DNA of 64,000 nucleotides from Trifolium pratense (GCF_020283565.1 NC_060065.1:18824866-18888865), one strand, 5' to 3'; counted from the stretch's first letter, positions 40,146-51,626 are shown. Program-made: numbers and translations. The notes: generated by a model from the letters alone, not told the origin.

Positions 40146-41657
40146 TGTTGGAGTAAGCCCTAAAAGTCAATCTGTTTTGATAGAATCTTCTTTTGTATCA
40201 TGACTTTGATTTATATATTTAATATATATAAAAAGGCATTTCTTTATTATGTTTGTTTCAAACTAATAAAGTCCATAGAATAACTAGTCTAATTAATGGA
40301 ACATTAAGTGTGACTTAATAGTGAGACTCCATTAAACATAAGGACACTATTCTTAAAGTATCCGTAGTCAAGTTTTACTGTGATGTGGGATAACAGTAAA
40401 ACATAGAGACTATTATGTGAGTAGACTGATGACCTCATCTCACGTGTCATGGATATGAGATATCAAGTCTTCACATAGATATAAATATTAGGAGTAATAT
40501 TTATATTGGATTGACCCACCATGAGAATACTACATAGTGTGTTATGAAAAGTGTCATAAGTTATTCTCATAGTGATAATGGTGTATACCACCCTTCGACC
40601 TGAAACCACTATGGACCCTAGATGTGGAGTAGAGTACTTAGTTGCCGTTCAAACATTGTCCGTAATAGGATGACTATAAAGTCGGTTGATGGGTACTCCA
40701 CAAATCATGCTGAGAGACATGAGTGACCTAGATGGAATTTGCCCCTCATGCATAACAGGAGTAATATCTACGGGCCTCTTGATGGAATATGACAGATAAA
40801 ATGCGTGGCCACGCCGAACTAAGTCAATATGAGATATTGAGCTTATTCGTTACTCAGTATATTCTGGGATCAAGAAATAAGATATTGAACCATACAAGGA
40901 TGACACGATCTATGCCTTGTGTTCAATATAGATATAAGGGCAAAGGGGTAATTATACACACGATCGTTATCATGGAAAGGTTTCGTCAGATCACATGACA
41001 TTCTCGTCACTTGGGTAGCAGTGATGTGTTGCTAGATACCGCTCACTGCCTATAATATTAAATATGTGATTTAATATTATTGTCAACGTTACGAGAACCT
41101 ATAGGGTCACACACAAAGGACAGATAGATGAGAGAAATAAATAAGTAAGACTTATTTATAAAATAATAAGTAGGACTTATTAGTAATTAAATAATTAAGT
41201 ATGACTTATTATTTAATTAGAGAAGCGCGGCACACCGTAAAGTATGGTGCACTTAAGTAAAATACAGCACACTGTAAGGTACGGTGGATACTCAAATAAG
41301 TCTATAAAAAGAATACACTTATGTGCTGAATTTTAACCTAAGAGTTAGTCCTAAAATTTAGAAACCTAGCCGCCTCTCTCTAAACCCCGTTCTCTCTGAA
41401 TCTCTGGTGGAATTGGCTAGCACCGGTCATCGGAGAAGTTCTGTTCGTGTGGACTGAGTAGATGCATCGCTACTTTGCTTTGCTCGTGATCAGAAATAGT
41501 TTCTACTTCAAAGGTTCTGCACTTCAAGAGGTAAACACATAAACTTGTGGTTTTGTGTTCGTTGATTTGTGATTAATGGTTTAATCAAGATCCGTTCATC
41601 GGGATTGTTCCGCTAAGAGGATTAATTTTTTTGAAAAACCCCTCTTAAATCCCTTCA
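40146..41657 (+). repeat. 3' LTR (1512 bp)
   Basis: Ends CCCTTCA and is followed by the duplicated target TCACC and the rest of the RING exon. It is also in position to drive outward transcription into the last 98 coding bases of the ligase. Confidence 0.95.
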
Positions 41658-41760
41658 TCACCTTGACTGTATAAAGCAATGGTTGATGCAGAAGAATGTA
41701 TGCCCAATATGTCAGCACACAGCTCTGGAAATTGGTCATGAAGATGAGGATGAAAGTTAA

Positions 41761-44065
41761 GGATAATGATGCATCAAGACTTTCTTTTGTTTTGAGTATT
41801 GATCTAATCTATTTGGCTGATGTTCTATTTGAACCTATTATACATTTTTTTTCTTTCAATTATTGAAGGATTTTCATATGATGTCATTTGGTTTACATGA
41901 TAAAAAGTCATTCCAAACATTGTTTATTTTACTGTTCTATTTGAATTGAGTTGAATGATGTGTGAGTTAAAGAAAGTCACTTAGACAATAATATTGCTCT
42001 TATCTTTTTTATATGCTAATTAAGTTAGTTGTTGATAAATCAAAATTTAATGTACTTTTTAGTAGTATTTTTTTGGATTATTTTAGAGTAATTACATAAA
42101 TTACTAACTTATGTTTGCTATTTATTGTGTAGAATTAAAATAATAATAATATAAAAATATATTGATATTATTTGTTATATATATATTGAACGTTGGACAC
42201 CGACACACTTTTGATTATAAGTGTTTGTGTTATATGTGTTGATTGCCCATACTGCTTGGTAGGTAGGATGAATGAACGACTATTGTGTTTTTGAGGAGAA
42301 ATTCCTCTCGGTGGTAGATTGGTTGTGGGTAATTCTCTTATTACTACTGATATAGTTCGCTACCTAACATGTAAACAAAAGGTTAGAAGGGGGATCTCTA
42401 AAGTTGGATATCAATATCGATACAATAGTTTGTACAATCACGTGTTTGTGATAATCTTGAAAGAATCATTTTTTTTTTGGTTTTACCACTGAATTGAGTT
42501 TGGTGAACTCTTATGTGTGTTTGTTTGGTTAAATATACATTGTTGGTTACCAATGCAGAGGTTGGTCCTGGGCTAAACCAGTTTTGGAGAAAGTATCTTA
42601 TGTATGTGCATGTTTGGTTCTGGAAGAACGTATTTTTTCTGATAAATCATTAAATCACTATTATTATGGAAGAAAGTATCCTATGTACATGTATGTTTGG
42701 TTCTACAATGATAATAACCGTTTTTGAGTACTTGATTATGAAAATTTGATTTTGACTAGAATTTAGTTGAATTAAAATTATTTATGTTTCGATATATTAA
42801 TGGAACAATGAGTTGAACAATAAATTTCAATGTAAAAATCACATTTAGACTTAAAAGCTACAAATCCTAGCCTTTTGAGTCTAAATATGGAGACAAAATC
42901 AATTCTATATAAGAGAAATCAACCATATCAAAATTAATTTTACATCTCAAAATCAATTCTAATCGCTTGAAATGTGAAACCAAACATAGTTGTGTGATTC
43001 TAAGGGTTTGTTGGCTTTGAATTGACAGGTTTGAGGAATGATTGATGTTGTATTGTACATGAAATTCTGACACGCTAGTAACCGACGTGGTGTATGATGT
43101 TTCAAAACCAGAATACGAACATGACGTTGAGACTAATGTTCCAACATCATACCAACACAAAACATAATGAACAAATTAAACATAAATGACAGGAAAGTAA
43201 ATGACACAGGATATTGTTAACTTAGTTCGATACAACATTACCTACTCTAGGGGCTACCAAGCTAGGAAGGAAATCCACTATAATAGTGTTTGTTCTAAGC
43301 CTTCAGCAAACTCACAGTTTACGACTTATCACCTAACCACTAGTCGTGTGCTAACTTCTACCTATGAACTCCTAGATATGAGATCCATCTCACATCCTCT
43401 CAATGACACACCCTGTGATTACAATCAAACACAATAAGGATGAAGACACACTTCAAACACAAACCAACTGCGTACTTCAAAGCTTAGGAGTAATTCACAA
43501 TAATACAGCTCAATAACACAGTCCTAAACTTGCATAAATGTGATACAAGAAAACTCACAATTAACAGAGAACACAATAAAACCCTAATGACATAATTTCT
43601 CAATGACGACTTTAGTAACCAACTTAGGTTTTAGGTCTTCCTTTAAATAGTTTGAGCTAGCACGAGCTTGATCAACAAGTTGGGCTTCAAAACACAGTTG
43701 ATCTATGGAATGTCCAGCTAAGAAATATCAGAACAAAATATATAGTTTTCTAAAATGTTTGAACATATTTAGGGAATAAACAAGGCACTGGCCGCCTTCT
43801 TTAGGTTCCGACAAAACCGTGTCTTGGCGCACAAGTAAATGAACGTGGATTCCATATATAAACATAACGCACAATTATTCCTTCAAATATACAAGAAATG
43901 TTATCTTCTTAAACTAATAAATTATCTATTATTAAATTTGTTTGATCTTATTTTTTTTGACAAAAATTTGTTTGATCTTTTACTTATATAAAAATATGAA
44001 TTTCGTATTCAATAAAATTCGTATTCAGTAAAATAAAATTAATTCCCCTTTTAAAATAGAATTTA
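41761..44065. other. Downstream of the ligase; possible LTR fragment, otherwise no gene
   Basis: 41761-42860 is AT-rich 3' flank without a gene. 43190-43620 has phrases (AGGGGCTACCAAGCTAGGAAG, GATATGAGATCCATCTCACA) that I associate with LTRs of legume retrotransposons, but no paired LTR, PBS or TSD is visible. The frames here are incidental. Confidence 0.35.
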
Positions 44066-44820
44066 ATTGTTGTGCACTGTCAGTGTAAATTTTTTACACA
44101 TGCATCCAATGATGTGTTGCCACATCATTTAATAAATGTGACACGTCGTATGTTTTTGAACACAATACATGATATATATATATATATATATATGGGGGCT
44201 GCTAATTTAGACCCAGTTGGGTCTAAATTAGCAAGGTGCACCTTTTGAGTTGGACAAAAATACCCATTTTTTAATTTTTTGGAAGAATAGAGCAACAGGG
44301 GCATTTCTGTAATTTTCTGCAATTTTACACGCGCCCCCCACTTCTTTTTCCCCCCCCAGGACACGTGTCACGTAATTATAGGACAAAATTCAGGCGCGTG
44401 CACCACACGCGCCGACAGGCGCGCGTGGGTGGAAGGATGGGAGGAGAGAGAAACTTTGCTTTTGAAAAAGGCAGCCACGTGTCACGCTATTATTGGGTCT
44501 GCGTGATTTTTTTCATTTTATACTTTAAACTCGATTATTTCGTCGTAAATTAATTTTTTATTTTTTAATTTTTATACCAAAATTCATAATTTTTTTTTCT
44601 CTACAAATAGAGACTTGGTTTGTTTGATTTGGACACCGAAAAAAAAACGCAATTTTTCACTACTTTAAACTCGATTATTTCGTCGTAAATTAATTTTTTA
44701 TTTTTTATTTTTTATACCAAAATTCATAATTTTTTTTCTCTACAAATAGAGACTTGGTTCGTTTGATTTGGACACAGAAAAAAAAAACCCAATTTTTCAC
44801 TACCTTAATCTCATCAAATA

Positions 44821-45522
44821 ACTAATAATCAACTTACTGAAACCATTTTACCAGCAAAATGGTTTCAGATTACAACTCTCTGAAACCATTCTACCAGATA
44901 AATGGTTTCAGAAGCAAACACAATTAATAAATTACTCACTGAAACCATTCTACCAGTAAAATGGTTTCAGAATACAATTATGTGCAACCATTCTACAAGC
45001 TAAATGGTTTCAGAAGCAAATAACTAATAATCAACTTACTGAAACCATTCTACCAGCAAAATGGTTTCAGATTACAACTCTCTGAAACCATTGTACCAGA
45101 TAAATGGTTTCAGAAGCAAACACAATTAATAAATTACTCACTGAAACCATTCTACCAGTAAAATGGTTTCAGAATACAACTATGTGCAACCATTCTACAA
45201 GCTAAATGGTTTCAGAAGCAAATAACTAATAATCAACTTACTGAAACCATTTTACCAGCAAAATGGTTTCAGATTACAACTCTCTGAAACCATTCTACCA
45301 GATAAATGGTTTCAGAAGCAAACACAATTAATAAATTACTCACTGAAACCATTCTACCAGTAAAATGGTTTCAGAATACAACTATGTGCAACCATTCTAC
45401 AAGCTAAATGGTTTCAGAAGCAAATAACTAGTAATCAACTTACTGAAACCATTCTACCAGCAAAATGGTTTCAGATTACAACTCTCTGAAACCATTCTAC
45501 CATATAAATGGTTTCAGAAGGA
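44821..45522 (+). repeat. 202-bp higher-order repeat array, left (~3.5 copies)
   Basis: The phrase ACTAATAATCAACTTACTG recurs at 44821, 45023, 45225 and (as ACTAGTAATC) 45427, giving a 202-bp period. Each period holds four ~30-bp imperfect palindromes of type TGAAACCATTCTACCAG / ..AATGGTTTCAG with different spacers. One of the four always has GCAACCATT in place of GAAACCATT. Confidence 0.92.
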
Positions 45523-47034
45523 TTTCGGTGTCCAAATCAAACGAACCAAGTCTCTATTTGTAGGGAAAAAAAAATTATGAATTTTGGTATAAAAAATAAA
45601 AAATAAAAAATTAATTTACGACGAAATAATCGAGTTTAAAGTAGTGAAAAATTGCGTTTTTTTTTCGGTGTCCAAATCAAACAAACCAAGTCTCTATTTG
45701 TAGAGAAAAAAAAATTATGAATTTTGGTATAAAAAATAAAAAATAAAAAATTAATTTACGACGAAATAATCGAGTTTAAAGTATAAAATGAAAAAAATCA
45801 CGCAGACCCATTCATATGCTGACACGTGGTTGCCTTTTTCAAAAGCAAAATTTTCTCTCTCCAGCTTATAATCTAGTGTGGCGCAGACAGGATGATCTGG
45901 GCTGTCTGATTGATCAGACAGTCTTAATGAGATCACATCTTGGCTGTCTGATGGAAATCAACGGTCTGTAACCATGGTCCTTCCGTACGCGCGCGACACT
46001 GGATCCACGTCTATTAATTGTTTAAGAAGGTTGGGCGCGTGATGTTATTTTTTTTTTTATGTAAAATTACAGAAATGCCCCTGTTGCTCTATTCTTTCAA
46101 AAATTAAAAGATAGGGGTTTTCTAACTTAGACCCTAGTTTGGTCTAAGTTAGCAAGGTGCACCTTTTCAATTGGACCAAAATACCCATTCTTTTAATTTT
46201 TGAAAGAATAGAGCAACAGGGGCATTTCTGTAATTTTACATAAAAAAAAACATAACAACACGCGCCCCACCTTCTTAAACAATTAATAGACGTGGATCCA
46301 GTGTCGCGCGCGTAAGGAAGGACCATGGTTACAGACCGTTGATTTCCATCAGACAGCCAAGATGTGATCTCATTAAGACTGTCTGATCAATCAGACAGCC
46401 CAGATCATCCTGATCTATCAGATCATCCTGTCTGCGCCACACTAGATTATAAGCTGGAGAGAGAAAATTTTGCTTTTGAAAAGGCAGCCACGTGTCAGCA
46501 TATGAATGGGTCTGCGTGATTTTTTCCATTTTATACTTTAAACTCGATTATTTCATCGTAAATTAATTTTTTATTTTTTATACCAAAATTCATAATTTTT
46601 TTTTCTCTACAAATAGAGACTTGGTTCGTTTGATTTGGACACCGAAAAAAAAACGCAATTTTTCACTACTTTAAACTCGATTATATCGTCGTAAATTAAT
46701 TTTTTATTTTTTATTTTTTATACCAAAATTCATAATATTTTTTTTCCTACAAATAGAGACTTGGTTCGTTTGATTTGGACACCAAAAAAAAACGCAATTT
46801 TTCACTACCTTAATCTCATTTTATTGTTTACTAAATACGTTACTTGTGTGTTGTAAACTCAACCAACTCACTGAAACCATTATACCAGGAAAATAGTAGA
46901 TAATATTCTGGAACTTTTGGTATATTTTATGAAATTTTTGGAGACCTGAAACTATTTTTAGTTAATTAAATGAGATAAAACGGTAATTAAAAACTAATGT
47001 TTGCTTCTGAAACCATTTAATTGGTAGAATGGTT

Positions 47035-47690
47035 GCACATAGTTGTATTCTGAAACCATTTTACTGGTAGAATGGTTTCAATGGGTAATTTATTAATTGT
47101 GTTTGCTTCTGAAACCATTTATCTGGTACAATGGTTTCAGAGAGTTGTAATCTGAAACCATTTTGCTGGTAGAATGGTTTCAGTAAGTTGATTATTAGTT
47201 ATTTGCTTCTGAAACCATTTAGCTTGTAGAATGGTTGCACATAGTTGTATTCTGAAACCATTTTACTGGTAGAATGGTTTCAGTGAGTAATTTATTAATT
47301 GTGTTTGCTTCTGAAACCATTTATCTGGTACAATGGTTTCAGAGAGTTGTAATCTGAAACCATTTTGCTGGTAGAATGGTTTCAGTAAGTTGATTATTAG
47401 TTATTTGCTTCTGAAACCATTTACCTTGTAGAATGGTTGCACATAGTTGTATTCTGAAACCATTTTACTGGTAGAATGGTTTCAGTGAGTAATTTATTAA
47501 TTGTGTTTGCTTCTGAAACCATTTATCTGGTAGAATGGTTTCAGAGAGTTGTAATCTGAAACCATTTTGCTGGTAAAATGGTTTCAGTAAGTTGATTATT
47601 AGTTATTTGCTTCTGAAACCATTTAGCTTGTAGAATGGTTTCAGAGATTTGTACTCCGAAACCATTTTTCTGGTAGAATGGTTTCAGTGA
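47035..47690 (-). repeat. 202-bp higher-order repeat array, right (mirror of left array)
   Basis: GCACATAGTTGTATTC recurs at 47035, 47237 and 47439, again a 202-bp period, in inverse orientation to the left array. The order of the four palindromes and spacers is the mirror image, including the variant GGTTGCAC palindrome. Confidence 0.92.
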
Positions 47691-48392
47691 GTTGATGTAA
47701 GGTAGTGAAAAATGAGATTAAGGTAGTGAAAAATTGGGTTTTTTTTTCTGTGTCCAAATCAAACGAACCAAGTCTCTATTTGTAGAGAAAAAAAAATTAT
47801 GAATTTTGGTATAAAAAATAAAAAATTAATTTACGACGAAATAATCGAGTTTAAAGTAGTGAAAAATTGCGTTTTTTTTTCGGTGTCCAAATCAAACGAA
47901 CCAAGTCTCTATTTGTAGAGAAAAAAAAATTATGAATTTTGGTATAAAAAATAAAAAATAAAAAATTAATTTACGACGAAATAATCGAGTTTAAAGTATA
48001 AAATGGAAAAAAAATTAACGCAGCCAATCATATCATGACACGTGGCCTGCTTTTTCAGAATTTTCTCTCTCCGCGTCATCCAGCAAGCAAGACGCGCGTT
48101 TGTCGGCGCGTGTGATGCACGCGCGCTGATTTTGTGCAATCACACGCTGCCACGTGTCCTGGGGGGGAAAAAGAAGTGGGGGGCGCGTGTACTGATGCGT
48201 AAAATTATAGAAATGCCCCTGTTGCTCTATTCTTCCAAAAAATTAAAAAATGGGTATTTTTGTCCAACTCAAAAGGTGCACCTTGCTAACTTAGACCCAA
48301 CTGGATCTAAGTTAGCAGCCCCCATATATATATATATATATTGGTATATTATTGGACGCATGTGTAAAATAACTTTACACTAACAATGTATA

Positions 48393-50408
48393 TAAATTAA
48401 ATTTTGTAAAGTATATTAATAGAGTTAAATTTAATAAAACTATAGATAAATTATAATAGCATTAATAATAATCCTATTATTATAAAATAAAAATACATAA
48501 TAGTTAAAGTGTTAAATCATTATATTTAGAATTTTAGAAATACATCATCTAGAAAACAAGATCATGTGGCTGTGGACCTATGGATGTGGAGACAAGATAA
48601 AAAAGAAAAAGCTTAATAATGGCTTATGAAAACGAAAGAAAAAAAAAAGACTAATTGGGCTTTTTTTTATTCACAACAAAAAGAAGAATAGGACCAAAAT
48701 AGTTTCTCCCTATCTCACCCTACAATCAATAGACTTGAGAGACTTGAACATTCAAAAAGAGGATTCCTCTTCGCCTTTAAATCGATCATAATCTTTTTAT
48801 GTTTTTTCAATTTATAGGGAATACATATTTTTTTATAGTGTAAATTTTATTATGCAATTGGTACAAATTTTCTGAGGATATATTTTTGATAGTATTTTTC
48901 TAGTATGAGCACCCAAGAGGGCCGAAGAGCAACCAATTTTATTATTATTTTTTATTTAAAAAAACTCTAAAAGGTCCAATTTATACCCATATTCATAATC
49001 CGAAAAAAGAGATCCAAACCAGACATGACAATTGACAAGTGACAACATAATCCATATTCATTGGTATCCACCCAAACTCATTCAGACTTTGATATTGATA
49101 AGAAAATTTCGAATTGATTGAATTTGAGTTTTCTCCAATTTAAAAAGATAGAGACTGTGTTGGTAATGAAGGCACTAATACTTTCCTTGAATATGTCCCT
49201 CAGCCCACCATATTAAAATTATATTTTTATCTGTCTTAACTTTGAAACTCTTAAATAAACTCTCAAATCACAAGTATTGTATTTATTGTTTTTGAAAAGG
49301 CAGTATTGTATTTATTGTTATTTTTAAGATTAGTCATAAACAAACTATTTCCTCAATTTTTTATTTAAAAAAATCATATTGTTGAAATCGCAAAGTGTTG
49401 GGCTTTTTACTTTTGTTTTAAATAAAAAAAATACAAAAGTGCAGTACAAGTTCATACAAGATGATATGGGATGGGACGGGAATACCTGAACTCGATTGGA
49501 GCATAGTATGAAGTTATATCTTTCATCTCCTGTCGAAGATTAGAACGAATATGACAATACCTAAATATTTTAGAGTTCGTGGACGGGGAGGGAAAAAATT
49601 ATCTCAACCTAGTTGCCATGCTAATCCAAACTAAAAATTATGTTGGTTTAGAATAATTGTTAAGAAACAAAATTTAACTATTTAAACTAAAAAAAAATAT
49701 CATATGCTGTTTTCGTAATTTTGTTGAAGTTTTAACAAAAAACTTTTATATATTTTTTAGAATTATTTTAACTATTCCTTTTCTCAAAAGGGAGAGGAAA
49801 AGCTAACTGAAAATAAATTTGATCGTTAAATGCTTGTTCAAAAAATATTTTTTTTGCCATGAGAAAGGGGACTAAGCCCAAAAGAAAAGAGATTACAATG
49901 CAACACTATGGGGAGTAGTAACTCTCAAGCTATCAGCAAAACATAACTGGTCTACTCCGACAGGAGGGTCATCAAATAAAATGCATCCAATTGATTGACA
50001 CCCTATCGAAGCCAATACATGATCGTTAAATTTTTGATCCGTCAAAAGGGAGAGAAAAAGCTAACTATTCTTTAAAGATAATTTTATCTATTAAATTTTT
50101 TTAATGTTGAATTCAATCCTGACAAAAAATATTATCAAAATTAGCGGGCCGCGCTTGTTTGTGTCTAACTTATGTTAGAAAAAAATTTGTCTTATGTTAT
50201 GATGAGTTTGTTAATAAAAGAGTTTTGCTACTAAAAAAAGATGTGCCTTATATTTTGGTGATTTTGTTAATAAGATATTTTTGTTGCTACTAAAAAAAAT
50301 CAAGGGTAATGTTGGTATTATGAAAAGTCCACACCAAAACTCGTGTATCATATTTATATATAGAAATAGAATAGATTAAAATATTCATTAATGTATGCTT
50401 TTTGTTTT
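48393..50408. other. AT-rich intergenic DNA, no gene recognised
   Basis: No supported frame. 49855-50010 (GAAAGGGGACTAAGCCCAAAA..) has the look of a short retroelement fragment but cannot be assigned. Confidence 0.4.
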
Positions 50409-50409
50409 T

Positions 50410-50905
50410 GCTTAATTATACTTTTAATCTCTTATCTTTATTTTAGGCTATGTTTTGATTGATGGTACATAACGGAATGGAGCGGAATGGAATAAGATGG
50501 AATGGAGCGGAGCGGGATGGAATGGAGCATAAAATGTATTCCATTGTTTGGACATTTTGTATTCCATCCCATACACCCCAAATTGGAGGGGAAAAAAAAT
50601 AAGAGAAAATGATGGAATGGGATGGAATCCATACCATCACATACCACTCCATTCCATTCATTTTTAAAGAATCCAAACATTGGAACTTCACTTCATACCA
50701 CCACATACCACTCCATTCCATCTCATACCACCAATCCAAACAAAGCCTTAGGTTTCAAGTTAATCCCTTATCTTTTCTGCAGGTTTAAAGTTGGTCCCTC
50801 CCGTCAAATTTTTCACTATTACCATTAAATTTGGACACGTGTCATCTTTCCAAGTGTGGTTTCCGTTTGCTACGTGGAATTTTTCACTATTACCGTCAAA
50901 TTTTT
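50410..50905. mobile_element. Mutator-like MITE, copy 3 (truncated or rearranged), interrupted by another MITE
   Basis: GCTTAATTATACTTTTAATC and TCTTATCTTTATTTTAGG open it. After the inserted element (50446-50747) it continues GGTTTCAAGTTAATCCC, GGTCCCTCCCGTCAAATTTT and GACACGTGTCATC, all shared with the copy at 591-934. The right inverted end is missing or degraded. Confidence 0.65.
50446..50747. mobile_element. PIF/Harbinger-type MITE (302 bp) nested in a Mutator-like MITE
   Basis: Ends GGCTATGTTTTGATTG and CAATCCAAACAAAGCC, TSD TTA on both sides (50443-50445, 50748-50750). Interior is made of GGAATGGAGC-type units and their inverses, which creates open frames (50438-50739) with no coding meaning. 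Confidence 0.85.
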
Positions 50906-51305
50906 TTGGCTTAATTTTTCATTTAATTTTTTGATGTAATTTTTCTGTCTAATAAAATTTTCAGGTTTGCATTTAGAAGGCCTAAGGTTTATTTTTGGTC
51001 CTTCATGCAGCCACTTAGCTACTACCACGAACCAATTTTGCAAGAGAGGATAATTCCATTTGTGTACGAGAAAATCTCACTTGGGAAGCTCCAATATCCA
51101 GTTTGGTAGAGCCTGTTTCGGCTAGTCATATTGTTCTTAATTTGGCCACAAAAAATCCATCATCGATTACCATATCGTTCCCAACCATGATGACTAAACA
51201 ACGCCGGAGCACTAAGGTTCCCAACCATGATTAAAAAAAATATTATCAAAAGAAAAAAAAAATCATTTAAACAAGTTTTTGCAAAAAGTACAAATTCTTG
51301 GCTTC

Positions 51306-51470
51306 ATGGCTACGTCTCTCTCTTTTTCTCTCTCTCTCTCTCACTCGAGAGAAGTCTCGTCCAAACAAAACAACAAAAGCACCAAACAGAAAACATTTCT
51401 CCTCTCTCTCTCTTTCTTTCCTCCACAAACGCGTATTCATTTTCCTCTCTCTCTCTCTCTCTCTGTCTGC
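51306..51470 (+). repeat. CT-rich leader microsatellites upstream of the glutaredoxin gene
   Basis: Several (CT)n runs (51308-51344, 51400-51420, 51443-51465), then a poly-A run. Pyrimidine-rich leaders are common in plant 5'UTRs. A donor-like CAGGTAAC at ~51500 and an acceptor-like TTGTAAACAG at ~51619 leave room for a short 5'UTR intron. The open frames on both strands here are low complexity. Confidence 0.6.
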
Positions 51471-51626
51471 AAAAAAAAAAAAAAAAATACAACAAAACCC
51501 AGGTAACAAAACCGCACAAAAAATAACTAACAACAAACAGCAACAATACGACGTCGTCCAGGTTTTCATTCTTTTATTATTTATCGATTTGAATTTTGAT
51601 AATTGTTTTTGTAAACAGCAGAGTCG

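Larger units (their letters stand above)
33495..41657 (+). mobile_element. Ty1-copia-type LTR retrotransposon, full length but pol decayed (8163 bp)
   Basis: Two 1512-bp direct LTRs (33495-35006, 40146-41657) start TGTTGGAG and end CCCTTCA. The 5-bp TSD TCACC is exact (33490-33494, 41658-41662). After the 5' LTR comes TGGTATCAGAGC (35008-35019), the initiator Met-tRNA primer site common to plant copia elements. A purine tract (AGTGGGAGAT) precedes the 3' LTR. The 5.1-kb interior holds only remnants of pol. The reverse-transcriptase core reads LYVDDILI at ~39174-39200, and an MICTRPDVLYAI phrase typical of the following RNase H linker appears at ~39516-39552. Both are surrounded by stops and frame changes, so no functional polyprotein is encoded. 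Confidence 0.95.
30690..41760 (+). pseudogene. RING-H2 E3 ubiquitin ligase gene, RING split by an LTR retrotransposon
   Basis: Exons: 30690-32252, 32790-32819, 33094-33225, and 33437-33494 continuing at 41663-41760 across the insertion. Introns are GT-AG and all phase 0. Without the insert the frame codes 626 residues: a long Ser/Asn-rich disordered region (1-~480), a conserved RVRLGSHNHIYVSTFPELMA stretch, LTEKEILMFIQQETF (~543-557), and a C-terminal RING-H2. Ligands are C571, C574, C589, H591, H594, C597, C608 and C611. The layout resembles the MBR/HIP1-like plant E3 group, which recruit an E2 and ubiquitinate targets. The retrotransposon enters right after the H594 codon. Reading into the LTR adds three residues and meets TAA at 33503, so the encoded protein ends at ~597 without the last three zinc ligands and is very probably inactive as a ligase. 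Everything outside the insertion is intact, which points to a recent event. Confidence 0.88.
44193..48324. mobile_element. Large foldback (near-palindromic) element, 4.1 kb
   Basis: Ends TGGGGGCTGCTAATTTAGAC and the inverse GTTAGCAGCCCCCA, embedded in TATATA on both sides so that the target duplication (TA or longer) cannot be fixed. Order: outer arm (to ~44815) with GC-rich CGCGCC tracts and CACGTGTC boxes; array of GAAACCATT..AATGGTTTC palindromes (44830-45522); inner arm; mirror axis near 46138; inner arm inverse; mirrored array (47010-47690); outer arm inverse. A ~100-bp module (AAACTCGATTATTTCGTCG .. CAAATAGAGACTTGG) is duplicated in each arm. No transposase frame. Transcripts crossing it would fold into a long hairpin. 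Confidence 0.85.
44066..48392. mobile_element. Older MITE that hosts the foldback element
   Basis: Left outer sequence GCACTGTCAGTGTAAATTTT and TTTACACATGCATCCAATGAT mirrors the right outer sequence ATTGGACGCATGTGTAAAAT and TTTACACTAACAATG. The arms belong to a common legume MITE with CAGTGTAAA ends. Between them lies a TA microsatellite that received the foldback element. Target duplications of this outer element were not resolved. Confidence 0.55.

Noticed and set aside
42867..43437. Two ~90-codon open frames downstream of the ligase
   Set aside because: No recognisable protein features; the region looks like retrotransposon LTR-type sequence.
44821..45522. Regular repeats with spacers, CRISPR-like at first glance
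   Set aside because: The repeats are palindromes in a fixed 202-bp higher-order period, the spacers recur, and the DNA is a plant foldback transposon.
50438..50828. Open frames rich in His, Ser, Trp and Met on both strands
   Set aside because: Translations of GGAATGGA-type units inside a MITE.
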